NCBI GenBank assembly: GCA_035457345.1
Contig: DATIBT010000024.1
Location: 1 to 44,030 of the forward strand
Direction: 5' to 3'
DNA from: DASTDY01 sp035457345
Lineage (GTDB): Bacteria; Patescibacteriota; Saccharimonadia; Saccharimonadales; EFPC-124
Length of the DNA: 44,030 bases
How positions within the stretch are numbered: position 1 is the first letter of the stretch; each line of letters opens with the position of its first letter. The notes beneath the pieces were generated by a model. The model did no database searches. It was given only the letters and a program-made list of their open reading frames with translations, and had not been told where the DNA came from. Made by a program: the position numbers and the translations under genes. Positions 7,951 to 15,999 of the stretch are shown piece by piece.

Positions 7951-8343
7951 ATGGAATATAAGAGTATGCAGAAAGGCATGGGGGTGGGCCCGACATCTAC
8001 CACGGCCCTTGACCCTCGTCAGGAGCTATTTATAGACTCATACTGTAACGTTAGCAGTGTAACATTCGGAAATTGTTATCGATCTGCAATTAGGGCTGGG
8101 TATAGTGTTGAGACGGCTAAAAATCTTACCCATAATCGCCCAAAGTGGCTGTCGGAAAAACTCGGACAATTACAAGTTATGAATCCGGAATTATTATTGC
8201 TAAAGCTGACAGCCATCATAGATGCACCTGGGGAGACCACCCAGAACAAGCTTCGGGCTATAAATATGATGATGAAACACTATCGTATGTTCGGAACAGT
8301 TCAGACAAATATTAAAATTGGTATTCAAAGTGTGTTGGACTAA
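7951..8343 (+). CDS. Terminase-small-subunit-like protein
   Basis: 130 residues. LDPRQELFIDSYC at about 20-32 followed by NCYRSAIRAGYSVETAKNL matches the start of phage terminase small subunits and related DNA-binding proteins (helix-turn-helix with the AxRAGYS signature). In phages this protein recognises packaging sites. There is no large subunit here, so in this element it may be a DNA-binding regulator or a satellite packaging factor. The start is uncertain: ATGs at 7951, 7966 and 7978 are all possible and no strong SD is present. It precedes the four-gene operon by 41 bases. Confidence 0.55.
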   Translation: MEYKSMQKGMGVGPTSTTALDPRQELFIDSYCNVSSVTFGNCYRSAIRAGYSVETAKNLTHNRPKWLSEKLGQLQVMNPELLLLKLTAIIDAPGETTQNKLRAINMMMKHYRMFGTVQTNIKIGIQSVLD

Positions 8344-8384
8344 CTGGGCCAACCTGCGGTAATCTTTAGTTAGGGGCATTTGGT

Positions 8385-8957
8385 ATGACTAAACTCGACA
8401 TAAATAGTAAAGACGTTTTGCTGCTTCTTATTCACGCCAAGGTCGGCAATGAGGACGTCGGTTCAATTGCGGGCAGAACACGGGTTGTAAAATTGGTGTT
8501 CTTATTTAAGAACGAGGTTCTTAAGCAGTTTAAGAGCGATAGCCCACAGCTTGAAAAGCTTAAGTTTGATCCCTGGAACTTTGGACCCTTCTCTAAGCAA
8601 ATATATGACGACATCGAATTTTTATCCAACATCGGTTTTATCCACGTTAAAGCCAGCCAGGAGGATGCTTCTATCGAAGAAGCTGCCGAATATACCTACT
8701 GGGAGGACGGACTAAAGGACGCGGATGAGGTGGAGGAGTTCACCCAAGAGGAGTTTACGCTGACCGATCAAGGCACAAAGTATGTAGATAGTAGCCTAGT
8801 GCCTTTATTAAGTGATAATCAAAAAGAAGTTCTGGTCGAGTTTAAACGCGCCTTTGGCCAGGTTCCGCTGTACGCCCTGCTTGAATATGTCTACAAAAAG
8901 TACCCAGAATACACTACTGAATCGAAAATAAAAACTAGAGTGCTGGGACGGGTATGA
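8385..8957 (+). CDS. YwgA / Panacea (SocA, DUF4065)-like protein
   Basis: 190 residues, acidic. The N-terminal part reads RTRVVKLVFLFKNEV (about 29-43) followed by LKFDPWNFGPFSKQIYDDIE, closely resembling the KLLFLL...YGPFS...YxDL pattern of Panacea/SocA and YwgA-type proteins. These are frequent antitoxins or partners in toxin-antitoxin and defence loci. The C-terminal 100 residues are charged and probably helical. The stop overlaps the next start (ATGA at 8954), so it is the first gene of a four-gene coupled operon. A weak AGGGG lies upstream. The call rests on motif resemblance only. Confidence 0.45.
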   Translation: MTKLDINSKDVLLLLIHAKVGNEDVGSIAGRTRVVKLVFLFKNEVLKQFKSDSPQLEKLKFDPWNFGPFSKQIYDDIEFLSNIGFIHVKASQEDASIEEAAEYTYWEDGLKDADEVEEFTQEEFTLTDQGTKYVDSSLVPLLSDNQKEVLVEFKRAFGQVPLYALLEYVYKKYPEYTTESKIKTRVLGRV

Positions 8958-9463
8958 GCCCTGAAGCGGTAGCTATTGTTTTGGGTTTGTGGTGGGCACC
9001 TGTCGTGCTCCAAGGAGTGCCTCTATTGGCGTTTATTTTTCCCCAGTTCCTCACACGAGACCAAGACTACACGGATAAGGTTAAATTATATACTGATGCC
9101 AATAAGGCCAACCTCGCCAAGGCTCTTAAGGATTTTGTGACGGCAGAAATCGATGCAGACATTGAGGCTAAATGTTTGAACTTTGTTAATGAGGCGAGCC
9201 GACGCTTTAAGCTAAACGCCAAGCTTGCCAAAATGGGCAGGATATACACGAAATTAAGTAGCGCGATGCTGACATTGTTAATCATTGCGGCGATAGTTTT
9301 TACTGCTAGCTTGATCCTGGTAATTATAAACAAGCAGTTCGAAGTTTGGGCCTTGGCGGCAAATGCTACTGTCGCGGTTCTTAACTTGGGATTGTTATTT
9401 GCGATGAGACACTATGCTGTAATGCTGCAGAAGATCGCGGGTAATGAGGATCTAAGTGAATGA
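8954..9463 (+). CDS. Membrane protein of the element 1 operon
   Basis: 169 residues. There is one hydrophobic N-terminal segment (about 7-30, with two Trp), a soluble charged middle (about 35-95, rich in Lys, Ala and Asp, likely helical), then two hydrophobic segments (about 98-122 and 130-152). It may be an anchor or pore subunit, by analogy with membrane effectors in other defence operons, but no family is recognised. It overlaps the genes on both sides by four bases, so all members are probably made in fixed proportion. Confidence 0.7.
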   Translation: MSPEAVAIVLGLWWAPVVLQGVPLLAFIFPQFLTRDQDYTDKVKLYTDANKANLAKALKDFVTAEIDADIEAKCLNFVNEASRRFKLNAKLAKMGRIYTKLSSAMLTLLIIAAIVFTASLILVIINKQFEVWALAANATVAVLNLGLLFAMRHYAVMLQKIAGNEDLSE

Positions 9464-9858
9464 GTGAATATACCTTGCAACAGCTTTTTACCGAGTACCT
9501 GAAGAGTATCGGCTTTGATGTCCATCAGGAGGTGCCTTTTTTGTCTCGCTCTATCGATGTCGTGGCAATTAAAGGTAACGAAATATGCGCATATGAGTTA
9601 AAGTTGCATAATTGGCGTAAAGCCATAACGCAGTCGATAGATCATTTGCATGGGGTGGACAGGTCGTATATCTGTATGCCGCTTAAATCGCACATTAGCG
9701 AAGAGTTAATTTGTCAAGCACAGCTCAATGGCCTTGGACTGGTTATGTATGACGAAGAAAACCGTACCCTCAACGAGATTTTGCCCGCGCCAGACTCGGA
9801 ATTTGTTTGGGAACCTGCGCGTAAGTGGTTAACTAGTGCCATGGAGCTTACTGTATGA
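9460..9858 (+). CDS. PD-(D/E)XK nuclease-like protein
   Basis: 132 residues. A short helix (LQQLFTEYLKSIGF) is followed by SRSIDVVAIKGNEICAYELK, which fits the restriction-endonuclease-like core: D33 on the first strand, then E46-x-K48 on the next, and a helix with AITQSIDHLHG ending in strand DRSYICMP. The length is small, so it is a minimal nuclease domain without a separate DNA-binding region. Such domains cleave DNA in restriction and other defence systems. Coupled by ATGA overlaps to the membrane protein before it and the large protein after it. Whether the site is active cannot be decided from sequence alone. Confidence 0.65.
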   Translation: MSEYTLQQLFTEYLKSIGFDVHQEVPFLSRSIDVVAIKGNEICAYELKLHNWRKAITQSIDHLHGVDRSYICMPLKSHISEELICQAQLNGLGLVMYDEENRTLNEILPAPDSEFVWEPARKWLTSAMELTV

Positions 9859-11174
9859 ACGCGACTCATTTCCTACGATTTGGTACACACGCTGAAAGCA
9901 AATACTTTTTAGGCAGTGGCCAAGAATTGTACGACTCTATCATTTTTAACGGCAACATGGTTGCTTATACGCAAGCTGCGATTGCTGCCTTTATCATTAC
10001 TACGCACGAAAAAGCTTTCCTTATTGATCCACAAACACACGCCTTTCAGCATGATACTAGCTATCTGATGAGTAAAAACTCCAAGGGTGAACAAAAGGTA
10101 AAGACATCCATTCAAAAGCTTGCGGATGCCCTAGGCGAGCCAGTGGCGAGCAAGTTGGCATTAGGGCTACCGGTTGTGCCGGAAGATTTTAAGGAGCAAA
10201 TTGTTGTTGATGCCTTTGCTAAGAACGTTATTGGATTCCAAAGAAATATTATCGACGCCATTAAAGAGCAGGACGATTGGAAATATCTAGAATTTAAGCT
10301 GAAGGATCAGGATCTAGGTGAGCCTGTGCCCGCCGGTTTGATTGCGCCCTACTTTTATATGAGTGAGATGTCATACGCTAGGTGGCTGGACACAAATTAT
10401 AAGCTAATCAATGCAGCGGCCACACAGGCTGGGGGCATTGAGCTTATTGCTCAACTCGTTATTTCCAAGGATATCTTAGGCAGTGATGAGGCGTTAGGGA
10501 AAATTATAGAGTCTTACGGCAACAGTGAGGCCGGAACAATCGCCTTGTGGGTTGATATGTTTAATACGGTAGAGGCGTCGAAGGCCGACTTGCAGGGCTT
10601 TAAGAAGTTAGCTGAGGGTCTCAAGGCAAAAGGCAAGAAGGTGGTGGACCTCTATGGTGGCTACTTTTCGATCCTGCTTTGTAAAAAAGGTATTTTAGAC
10701 GGGGTTTGTAATGGCCTTGAGTATGGCGAGTCGAGGGCTGTCATACCAGTGGGGGGCGGTATCCCTATGGCGAAGTACTACTTCTACCCTCTTCACTATC
10801 GAATGCGCTTCACAGATCTTATTACGGTGCATAGGGCAATGGGGTGGAACGAGAAACCAGATGGTTTTAAAGATGGTGTGTGCTCATGCGAAAAGTGTGC
10901 AGATGGGGACATAGAAAAATATGGCATAACGACGCCAGTTAGAATAAAGCGAAAGGCCGGCGTCGTTACGCTGAACTACCCTACTCCTGAGACAAAAGAG
11001 CGTAGCCTCCTGCACTATCTAAATTGCAAAAAGCGTGAATTTGATACGGTGCAGTCCAAAGACCTAGACTCGCTTCTGCAAGAAATGACAGATTCTGTTA
11101 AAACCTATGAGCCAGTTCTTGGCATCGATACAGTCTCACATCTTAGGCGCTGGGTTGACGTCTTAAGCTCTTAA
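9855..11174 (+). CDS. TGT-like (DpdA-related?) zinc protein of the element 1 operon
   Basis: 439 residues. The C-terminal third holds C343-x-C345-x2-C348 (GVCSCEKCADGD) and, 39 residues later, H387 in SLLHYLNCKKREF. The CxCxxC...H arrangement is the zinc site of tRNA-guanine transglycosylases, and HYLxxKxxE resembles their YLHHL region. The middle has alternating strands and helices compatible with a TIM barrel (IALWVDMFN, KKVVDLYGGYF, DGVCNGLEYG). TGT-fold proteins exchange guanine for 7-deazaguanines in tRNA, or in DNA in the Dpd defence system (DpdA). No canonical nucleophile motif is identified, so the family link is tentative. Last and largest gene of the coupled operon. Confidence 0.4.
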   Translation: MNATHFLRFGTHAESKYFLGSGQELYDSIIFNGNMVAYTQAAIAAFIITTHEKAFLIDPQTHAFQHDTSYLMSKNSKGEQKVKTSIQKLADALGEPVASKLALGLPVVPEDFKEQIVVDAFAKNVIGFQRNIIDAIKEQDDWKYLEFKLKDQDLGEPVPAGLIAPYFYMSEMSYARWLDTNYKLINAAATQAGGIELIAQLVISKDILGSDEALGKIIESYGNSEAGTIALWVDMFNTVEASKADLQGFKKLAEGLKAKGKKVVDLYGGYFSILLCKKGILDGVCNGLEYGESRAVIPVGGGIPMAKYYFYPLHYRMRFTDLITVHRAMGWNEKPDGFKDGVCSCEKCADGDIEKYGITTPVRIKRKAGVVTLNYPTPETKERSLLHYLNCKKREFDTVQSKDLDSLLQEMTDSVKTYEPVLGIDTVSHLRRWVDVLSS

Positions 11175-11416
11175 TTTTGTCTCTTATCTAGAGATTGCTT
11201 GAGTACGGTGCTGCGCAATATCGCGATGATGACTAAGATTGCGACATACGACCCGATGGCTCCCAGCCATGATTGCCACTGAAAACCAAACCATACTACT
11301 GCGAGCCCCGACAGTATGATGACTGGCTTAAGAGCCGTCTTGCCGTAGGCAGCGCCTACTATGCATGAAATGTTTATAGTGCCCGCAATGAGTAACCCGA
11401 TAAGATTGCCGTCCAT
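11171..11416 (-). CDS. Small three-helix membrane protein (element 1)
   Basis: 81 residues with hydrophobic segments at about 4-22, 28-46 and 48-69 and a basic C-terminal tail. The size and topology recall holins, but no family is recognised. Its end overlaps the convergent gene at 9855-11174 by four bases. The ATG has a clear SD (GGAG, AAAGGAGTAGGT) and is preceded by a structured leader of about 195 bases that is shared with the small membrane-protein gene of element 2 at 19379. The two proteins are not obviously homologous although their leaders are. Confidence 0.65.
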   Translation of the reverse strand: MDGNLIGLLIAGTINISCIVGAAYGKTALKPVIILSGLAVVWFGFQWQSWLGAIGSYVAILVIIAILRSTVLKQSLDKRQN

Positions 11417-11610
11417 ACCTACTCCTTTGATTTAATAGTTAGCTGGCGGCAATCAAAAAAGCCCGCCGCCAGCGATAGCCGAAGCTACCCGTACCAGTTT
11501 CCCGATACGACCATTAGGAATAGTGCTCTGACGACGAGCTGTTTATTCCTAATGGTTTTTTGACCATGCCACGCGAGACGTGGTTTAGGTCGTAGTCGAA
11601 GATCGACTTG
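11417..11610 (-). ncRNA. Conserved structured leader RNA, copy 1
   Basis: Minus-strand leader starting after TATAAT (plus coordinates 11617-11622) and running to the ATG at 11416. It contains a 12-bp hairpin at 11511-11555 (CCATTAGGAATA / TATTCCTAATGG) whose 21-base loop is identical to that of the element 2 copy, although most of the stem bases differ and all remain paired. Two smaller hairpins follow, then a GCTGGCGGC / GCCGCCAGC stem with a U-rich loop just before the SD. Position and length match the copy at 19181-19378. A cis-regulatory RNA or riboswitch-like element is the likely role; the ligand is unknown. Confidence 0.6.
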
Positions 11611-11754
11611 CTTCATATTATAGTTCATAAAGATGGTAAAATAGAGCTACTTACACCGAATACAGCCAAATATTATGTAGTCTGCCTGGTAACAGGTGCG
11701 TAACCCGCTCTCACTGATTGGACGGGAACAGACAGGAAGAACCATTATGGTGCT
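11611..11754. other. Intergenic stretch between divergent transcripts of element 1
   Basis: It holds the minus-strand TATAAT for the structured leader and, rightward, a TAAAAT at about 11637 that may serve the recombinase transcript. Downstream of that lie CCTGGTAACAGG and other short palindromes, and a 20-codon hydrophobic reading frame starting at 11747 after AGGAAG. That frame may be a leader peptide for the recombinase pair, but the evidence is slight. Confidence 0.3.
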
Positions 11755-11967
11755 TTGGCTAATTCTCGCCCCTCTCCTACCACTATCTCTCCCGCTACCG
11801 CGTCTTTAGTCATTTCGGTTAAAGAAGCCCGTAAACTGCTCGGCAAGGACGCCAGAGCGCTTTCTGACGACCAAATAGAACATCTCATTTTGAAACTTAC
11901 GAATATAGCAAGGTACGGCTTGCAAAAGTACGGTTCCAAAAATATAGTAGGGTCTAAAGATGCCTGA
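11755..11967 (+). CDS. Small protein upstream of recombinase 1
   Basis: About 70 residues; the open frame begins at a TTG at 11755 and has no good SD, so the true start may lie elsewhere. The sequence VKEARKLLGKDARALSDDQIEHLILKLTNIARYGLQKYGSK is helical and well formed, resembling short accessory proteins often found before serine recombinases. The end overlaps the recombinase start by eight bases. It could be a recombination-directionality or regulatory factor, which is inference from position only. Confidence 0.5.
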   Translation: MANSRPSPTTISPATASLVISVKEARKLLGKDARALSDDQIEHLILKLTNIARYGLQKYGSKNIVGSKDA

Positions 11968-13681
11968 AGTATATCTGCGCAATCCTAAGAAGGTCATACA
12001 GTCTACAAATAAGGCAGTAGCTTATATTCGCGTATCTGACGAGAGCCAGATTCATGGTGAAAGTCTTAATACTCAGAGAGAAATAATCACTGCTGCCGCA
12101 TTGCGGGATGGGGTAGAAATTGTGCGGTGGTTCATCGAGGAGGGCTATTCGGCTAAGACGGCAAACCGCCCTGCTCTAAATGAAATGCTTGCCTTTTGCG
12201 CACAAAACAAAGGCAAAGTGTCATATGCCTACTTTTACAAGCTTCAACGTGCATCGCGTGACGCTCCTTCTTACTATAGTAGTATTCGCGGATTTCTTCT
12301 TGGTGTAGGCGTTAAAGTACGGTCAGCCACTGAGCCTATCGATGACACGAAGGAAGGCCGGTTTTTGGAAACTATATTTGTTGCCACGGCACAGCTCGAC
12401 AACGAGACTAAATCGGAAACTACCCTGGATAACATGAAGCGGATCGCGCGTCAGGGTTGGTGGCAGCATGGTGCGATTCTCGGTTACGACACTAAGAAGG
12501 TTAAACTGGCTCCTAAGAAGTATCGTCCAAGCCTTAAGCCTAACGACAGGTTGCCTTTGGTGCGTCAGCTTCTACTCAAGTTCAATGAAGGTAAGTATAC
12601 TCAGGCTGATTTGGTGAGGCTGGCAAAGGACGTGGGGTTAAAGACGAACACGGGCTTATATCTCAATCAAAATGCCGTATACCGCTTGGTCACTCAACCG
12701 GCGTATGCAGGGTATGTCTGTAGCAAGCTAACCGACAATGAATTATGCGAGGCTCAATTCGAAGGTGTTATTACTCTCGAACAATTTTGGCAAAATCAAA
12801 AGTTCCTAGATAAGAATCAGCTCAAGAGGAGCGGCATTAAATATGCGGCTAATAATAGCCTCTACCCTCTTAAGCGATTCGTACTCTGCCATAATTGCTC
12901 TTTGCCGCTCTATGCATCGGCACCTAAGACTGGTGGCGGTAGTCATTCGCCTCGTTATCATTGTGCTCGCGCAACGTGTAAGGGGCTCACAAAGTCTGTT
13001 AGGGCCGATGTGGTACATGATAAGTTCTACGACATCTTAAAGACTGTGCAGCCAACTGAGGGTACATTGCGCCTGTATAAAGAAGTGCTTCGCAGGACGG
13101 GAGAAAAGCAGCTAGGTCAAACAAACAAGCAGATTGAGGCCATGCACACTAGGCTTGATGCCATTGCCAATGAGAGGCTGGAAGCCTTAAAGAAATGCAA
13201 TAGCGGGCTTCTGAGTGTGGCTGAGAAGGATGATCTTCTCGCGGCCTACTCAGCAGAGAAGCTAGAGCTTATGCAGGAATTGAAGAGCTTAGAAGAGAAT
13301 CAAACTGTCCAAGAAGCGCAAATGAACTATGTTTTAAACTTCATGACTGACGTTGCCAAGCAGTGGCTGGATGCTGACCTTGATATCCAGCAAGAGTTCC
13401 AAAATCTAGTGTTTCCAGAGGGGGCAGTATTCAACACAATGACGAGTGAGTTTGGAACCATGAATGTAAGCCCACTCTACAGATACGCACCCAACAAAAA
13501 AGACCTTTCCGAATCAGAAAAGTCTCTTATGGTGACCCTAGTCACTAAAAGTTTACACCCGCTCAAGGAGGAAGCACAGAGGTGGCGAACAATTGTCGGC
13601 GGACCGTACGAACAGTACCAACTACAGGTTAAACAATCTGATCGGTTACATCCCGTCCAGGGTATACACCTGTCAAAATGA
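11960..13681 (+). CDS. Large serine recombinase 1
   Basis: 573 residues. The resolvase domain starts AVAYIRVSDESQIHGESLNTQ with catalytic Ser26 in RVS, and has YKLQRASRD and EGRFLETIFVATAQLDNE. A recombinase domain follows, then a zinc ribbon (LCHNC ... CARATC at about 313-340) and a coiled coil (about 375-450) typical of phage integrases. The attachment core lies within the coding sequence at 13529, and the last 47 residues are encoded by the left end of element 2, so the native C-terminus has been exchanged. It catalyses site-specific integration into the tRNA-Glu 3' end. Confidence 0.85.
   Translation: MPEVYLRNPKKVIQSTNKAVAYIRVSDESQIHGESLNTQREIITAAALRDGVEIVRWFIEEGYSAKTANRPALNEMLAFCAQNKGKVSYAYFYKLQRASRDAPSYYSSIRGFLLGVGVKVRSATEPIDDTKEGRFLETIFVATAQLDNETKSETTLDNMKRIARQGWWQHGAILGYDTKKVKLAPKKYRPSLKPNDRLPLVRQLLLKFNEGKYTQADLVRLAKDVGLKTNTGLYLNQNAVYRLVTQPAYAGYVCSKLTDNELCEAQFEGVITLEQFWQNQKFLDKNQLKRSGIKYAANNSLYPLKRFVLCHNCSLPLYASAPKTGGGSHSPRYHCARATCKGLTKSVRADVVHDKFYDILKTVQPTEGTLRLYKEVLRRTGEKQLGQTNKQIEAMHTRLDAIANERLEALKKCNSGLLSVAEKDDLLAAYSAEKLELMQELKSLEENQTVQEAQMNYVLNFMTDVAKQWLDADLDIQQEFQNLVFPEGAVFNTMTSEFGTMNVSPLYRYAPNKKDLSESEKSLMVTLVTKSLHPLKEEAQRWRTIVGGPYEQYQLQVKQSDRLHPVQGIHLSK
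13529..13540 (+). repeat. Internal attachment core between elements 1 and 2
   Basis: ATGGTGACCCTA, identical to the first 12 bases of the copies at 7845 and 21776. It lies in the 3' part of recombinase gene 1 in the same relative position, and in the same coding phase (reading MVTL), as the attR copy in recombinase gene 2. This shows that two elements are stacked at one site. Confidence 0.75.
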
Positions 13682-13784
13682 AAAACCATGAATCGCAGCG
13701 GTACGCGGGTGGGAGGCCCCAATTCGGCATACCGCAACAATGTATGCCAAGTCGATTTCTATGTCGTGTAGTACATGAAGCCAA

Positions 13785-14555
13785 TTAACTATAGCGACTG
13801 TGCTGACCGTCGGTTGCACTATTCAGGTATATGGGTGTAATGAGCTCTTTTTCGCTCACGCGCAGTAGAGCAATGCTCATATCCTTCGTTCCACCAGTGT
13901 AATCAACGATAATCTCGTGCGGGGCGTAGTTCGCCCTCATCTTGTTAATCATCTGTGCTACCTGTGCCTGTATATCCATTACTGACTTGTCATTTATGGA
14001 TATGCCATACAGTTCGACCTGTCGGCCACCCGCTTCTATGAAGGCCTTCAGATCAGTCGCAACGCTGGTCACTTCAGCCGACTCCGTAACAACTAGTACA
14101 ACTTTTTCAAGGGCATTGGGTGCGGCTTGGCCACCCGCGTCATAGAGCAAGGACTGCAAGGTGTTATATGCTGGCGTATCACGAAAGCCCGCACCACGCT
14201 TTGAAACAGGGGTAATAAGCAGCTTCTTCTGATTCAGTGGTGTCTCCACAAACAAATCCTTGTGCAATGCCCTCAGTCTCACAACCACCAATGTACAGAT
14301 CAGCGCAAACAAGAGTGCCAGTAGAGTTTGGGGGACCAGGCTTGCTGCCTCGAAGCCCTCACTCAATGGAGCGGCAGCTAAATCATAGGAAGCATTCACG
14401 AGGATGCCAAACGAAAGCGCAAATACAAGGCTCAGAATGGGGTGCTTGGCCGAAATACCGAAGATATTCTTCAGAATCATGCCACCACGTGTAAATTCTT
14501 TCTGCTGTGCGGCTAGCAGGTCTCGGTTCGTTTTAAATTTATCAGTCACGCTCAT
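13785..14555 (-). CDS. Predicted CBASS effector: two-helix membrane protein with CARF-like domain
   Basis: 256 residues. Two transmembrane segments lie at about 38-56 and 76-95, then a linker and a Rossmann-like domain from about 150. Strand EKVVLVVTES is followed by a helix, and near the end D218-Y-T-G-G-T-K-D-M-S227 matches the DxTGGTKxMS nucleotide-binding motif of CARF domains such as those of Card1/Can2. CARF and SAVED domains sense cyclic oligonucleotides. As last gene of the CD-NTase operon it is most simply the effector: a signal bound inside would act on the membrane. Established Type III CBASS loci usually carry NucC or other nucleases, so this combination is uncommon. Confidence 0.75.
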   Translation of the reverse strand: MSVTDKFKTNRDLLAAQQKEFTRGGMILKNIFGISAKHPILSLVFALSFGILVNASYDLAAAPLSEGFEAASLVPQTLLALLFALICTLVVVRLRALHKDLFVETPLNQKKLLITPVSKRGAGFRDTPAYNTLQSLLYDAGGQAAPNALEKVVLVVTESAEVTSVATDLKAFIEAGGRQVELYGISINDKSVMDIQAQVAQMINKMRANYAPHEIIVDYTGGTKDMSIALLRVSEKELITPIYLNSATDGQHSRYS

Positions 14556-14558
14556 ACG

Positions 14559-15473
14559 TTAGCTAACCTCTTCGTTAAAGGGTGCTGTGGGTGGCGTATC
14601 CTTGATCACTTCCATTATGGCGGCATACTCAATCCGACGATCCGGATATGCGCTCAACAGAATCGCGGGCAATACCTTATGAGTTAAGTCGGAGTAAGTG
14701 TACCCGTATCCGAGCGAACCATGAGGTACGCAGTGTTCGGCAATTCCGGCCGCCACATCCTCATTAAGACCGACATCTCCCAGATAGTTCTTCAGAAGTG
14801 CCGCACACTGTTCGCGGGTCGGTCTGTCGAAGGCGAAGGTTACGGCACTGCGCCTCCGAACTGCCGGGTCAATTGCGGCATGACGGTTGGTGCACATAAC
14901 CACGAGCACCGGTACCGGCAGGCCTTGCAGCGAGTCGATCCCACGAATCAGAGCATTAACCCCGGCTTTATCTTCGTGGTGCATCTGAGATGCTTCCCGT
15001 GACTGAGCCAGGGCATCTGCCTCGTCAATGAATAGTACAAGTGCTGTTTTCTGGCCAGTTTTGGCTAACGCATCTTTGCGCAACTGTTCAAATGAGTCGC
15101 CTATGAGCTTGGTCATCTCACCGACGATGCCTGACCCGCGCGCATTGAGGCTCAGCTTGTAGAGAGTAACTTCTATTTGTTCTTCACGCGCTACCTCATC
15201 TGCAAATGATTCGGCCAAGGCCGTTTTGCCAGTACCCACATCACCCGTGAAGATAAACAATGGCGGTCTTTTAGAAAACAGCTTTACGAGGTTGATCTGT
15301 CTGTGGTAATGCTGCTGGCTCCAGCGTTCAATACTCTCTGGGTTCAGGATGATTGAGGCCTCACTCTTCAGACGGGTCTTTATGTGGTCTATGCCGACTA
15401 ACGACGCGTAGTTTTCTCGTGCCGCTTCGTCTGGGTAAGTGCGTACAAATTCAAAGGTATTTTCTTCCTGCAT
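14559..15473 (-). CDS. cap6: TRIP13/Pch2-like AAA+ ATPase of CBASS (Cap6)
   Basis: 304 residues, single AAA+ module. Walker A is GDVGTGKT (77-84), Walker B LVLFIDEAD (145-153), sensor I the Asn in MCTNRH (196), and the arginine finger lies in VRRRSA (206-208). In Type III CBASS this ATPase pulls the HORMA protein off its peptide and switches the CD-NTase off. The ATG at 15473 follows an AGGAGC SD that overlaps the stop region of the HORMA gene, and the effector gene starts three bases after its stop, so the operon is tightly coupled. Confidence 0.85.
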   Translation of the reverse strand: MQEENTFEFVRTYPDEAARENYASLVGIDHIKTRLKSEASIILNPESIERWSQQHYHRQINLVKLFSKRPPLFIFTGDVGTGKTALAESFADEVAREEQIEVTLYKLSLNARGSGIVGEMTKLIGDSFEQLRKDALAKTGQKTALVLFIDEADALAQSREASQMHHEDKAGVNALIRGIDSLQGLPVPVLVVMCTNRHAAIDPAVRRRSAVTFAFDRPTREQCAALLKNYLGDVGLNEDVAAGIAEHCVPHGSLGYGYTYSDLTHKVLPAILLSAYPDRRIEYAAIMEVIKDTPPTAPFNEEVS

Positions 15474-15475
15474 AT

Positions 15476-15997
15476 CTAGCTCCTAAACTGACCGCGCTGT
15501 ATGCCGGTACCATTCCTGTAATATGTTTTGTCGTTGTCCCAGCTACCCCCAGCAGTACCAGGCTCCTGGCCGTCCGTCCGCTGAATAGGAAGATCGGCGA
15601 TGATGGCAGCCCTGTCCTCATTACTAATATTCGGGTTACGCCGCTTGGTTAGATGAGAATACCAGGAAGCACCCTCTACATTAGCCTGCGAGTAGACGCC
15701 GCCTGGACTATCATTCGGCACTTCCAACTGACCCTGCGAGTTCACGGTGTAGCTCAGGGCAAATACCCAGTTACCGCCTCGTTTAAAGCCGTATTTTACG
15801 TTATCCAGAAGCCCGAACTTCAGTAGAATGGCGGCTTCGACAACGAGGTCATCGACTTTCTGCTCGGTAAGATAGGGGTCTGCATGGCCATAGTACAGGC
15901 GAACCTGTGCCAGGTCTGACGCGATACGGGACGCCAGGTAACGAGCATCAGCAATGCTAAATGTTTGGGTGATGGAACGGGTTAAACTCTGAGTCAT
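15476..15997 (-). CDS. cap7: Bacterial HORMA-domain protein of CBASS (Cap7)
   Basis: 173 residues from the ATG at 15997, chosen because the SD AGGGGAT ends six bases before it and the CD-NTase stop precedes it by two bases; a longer frame to 16036 is unlikely. TFSIADARYLASRIASDLAQ, DDLVVEAAILLKFG, VKYGFKRGGNWVFALSY and GASWYSHLT are the conserved blocks of bacterial HORMA-1 proteins. HORMA binds the CD-NTase and a target peptide, activating second-messenger synthesis. The C-terminal tail (GTGIQRGQFRS) might be an internal closure motif; this is inference. Confidence 0.85.
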   Translation of the reverse strand: MTQSLTRSITQTFSIADARYLASRIASDLAQVRLYYGHADPYLTEQKVDDLVVEAAILLKFGLLDNVKYGFKRGGNWVFALSYTVNSQGQLEVPNDSPGGVYSQANVEGASWYSHLTKRRNPNISNEDRAAIIADLPIQRTDGQEPGTAGGSWDNDKTYYRNGTGIQRGQFRS

Positions 15998-15999
15998 GG

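Larger units (their letters stand above)
7845..13540 (+). mobile_element. Element 1: serine-recombinase integrative element with a putative defence operon
   Basis: Bounded by ATGGTGACCCTAC at 7845 and ATGGTGACCCTA at 13529-13540. It contains, left to right, a terminase-small-subunit-like gene, a four-gene coupled operon, a small membrane-protein gene on the opposite strand behind a structured leader, a short gene and a large serine recombinase. The recombinase at the right end overlaps the attachment core with its own coding sequence, exactly as in element 2. No structural or replication genes are visible, so this is a compact island rather than a full prophage. Confidence 0.7.
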
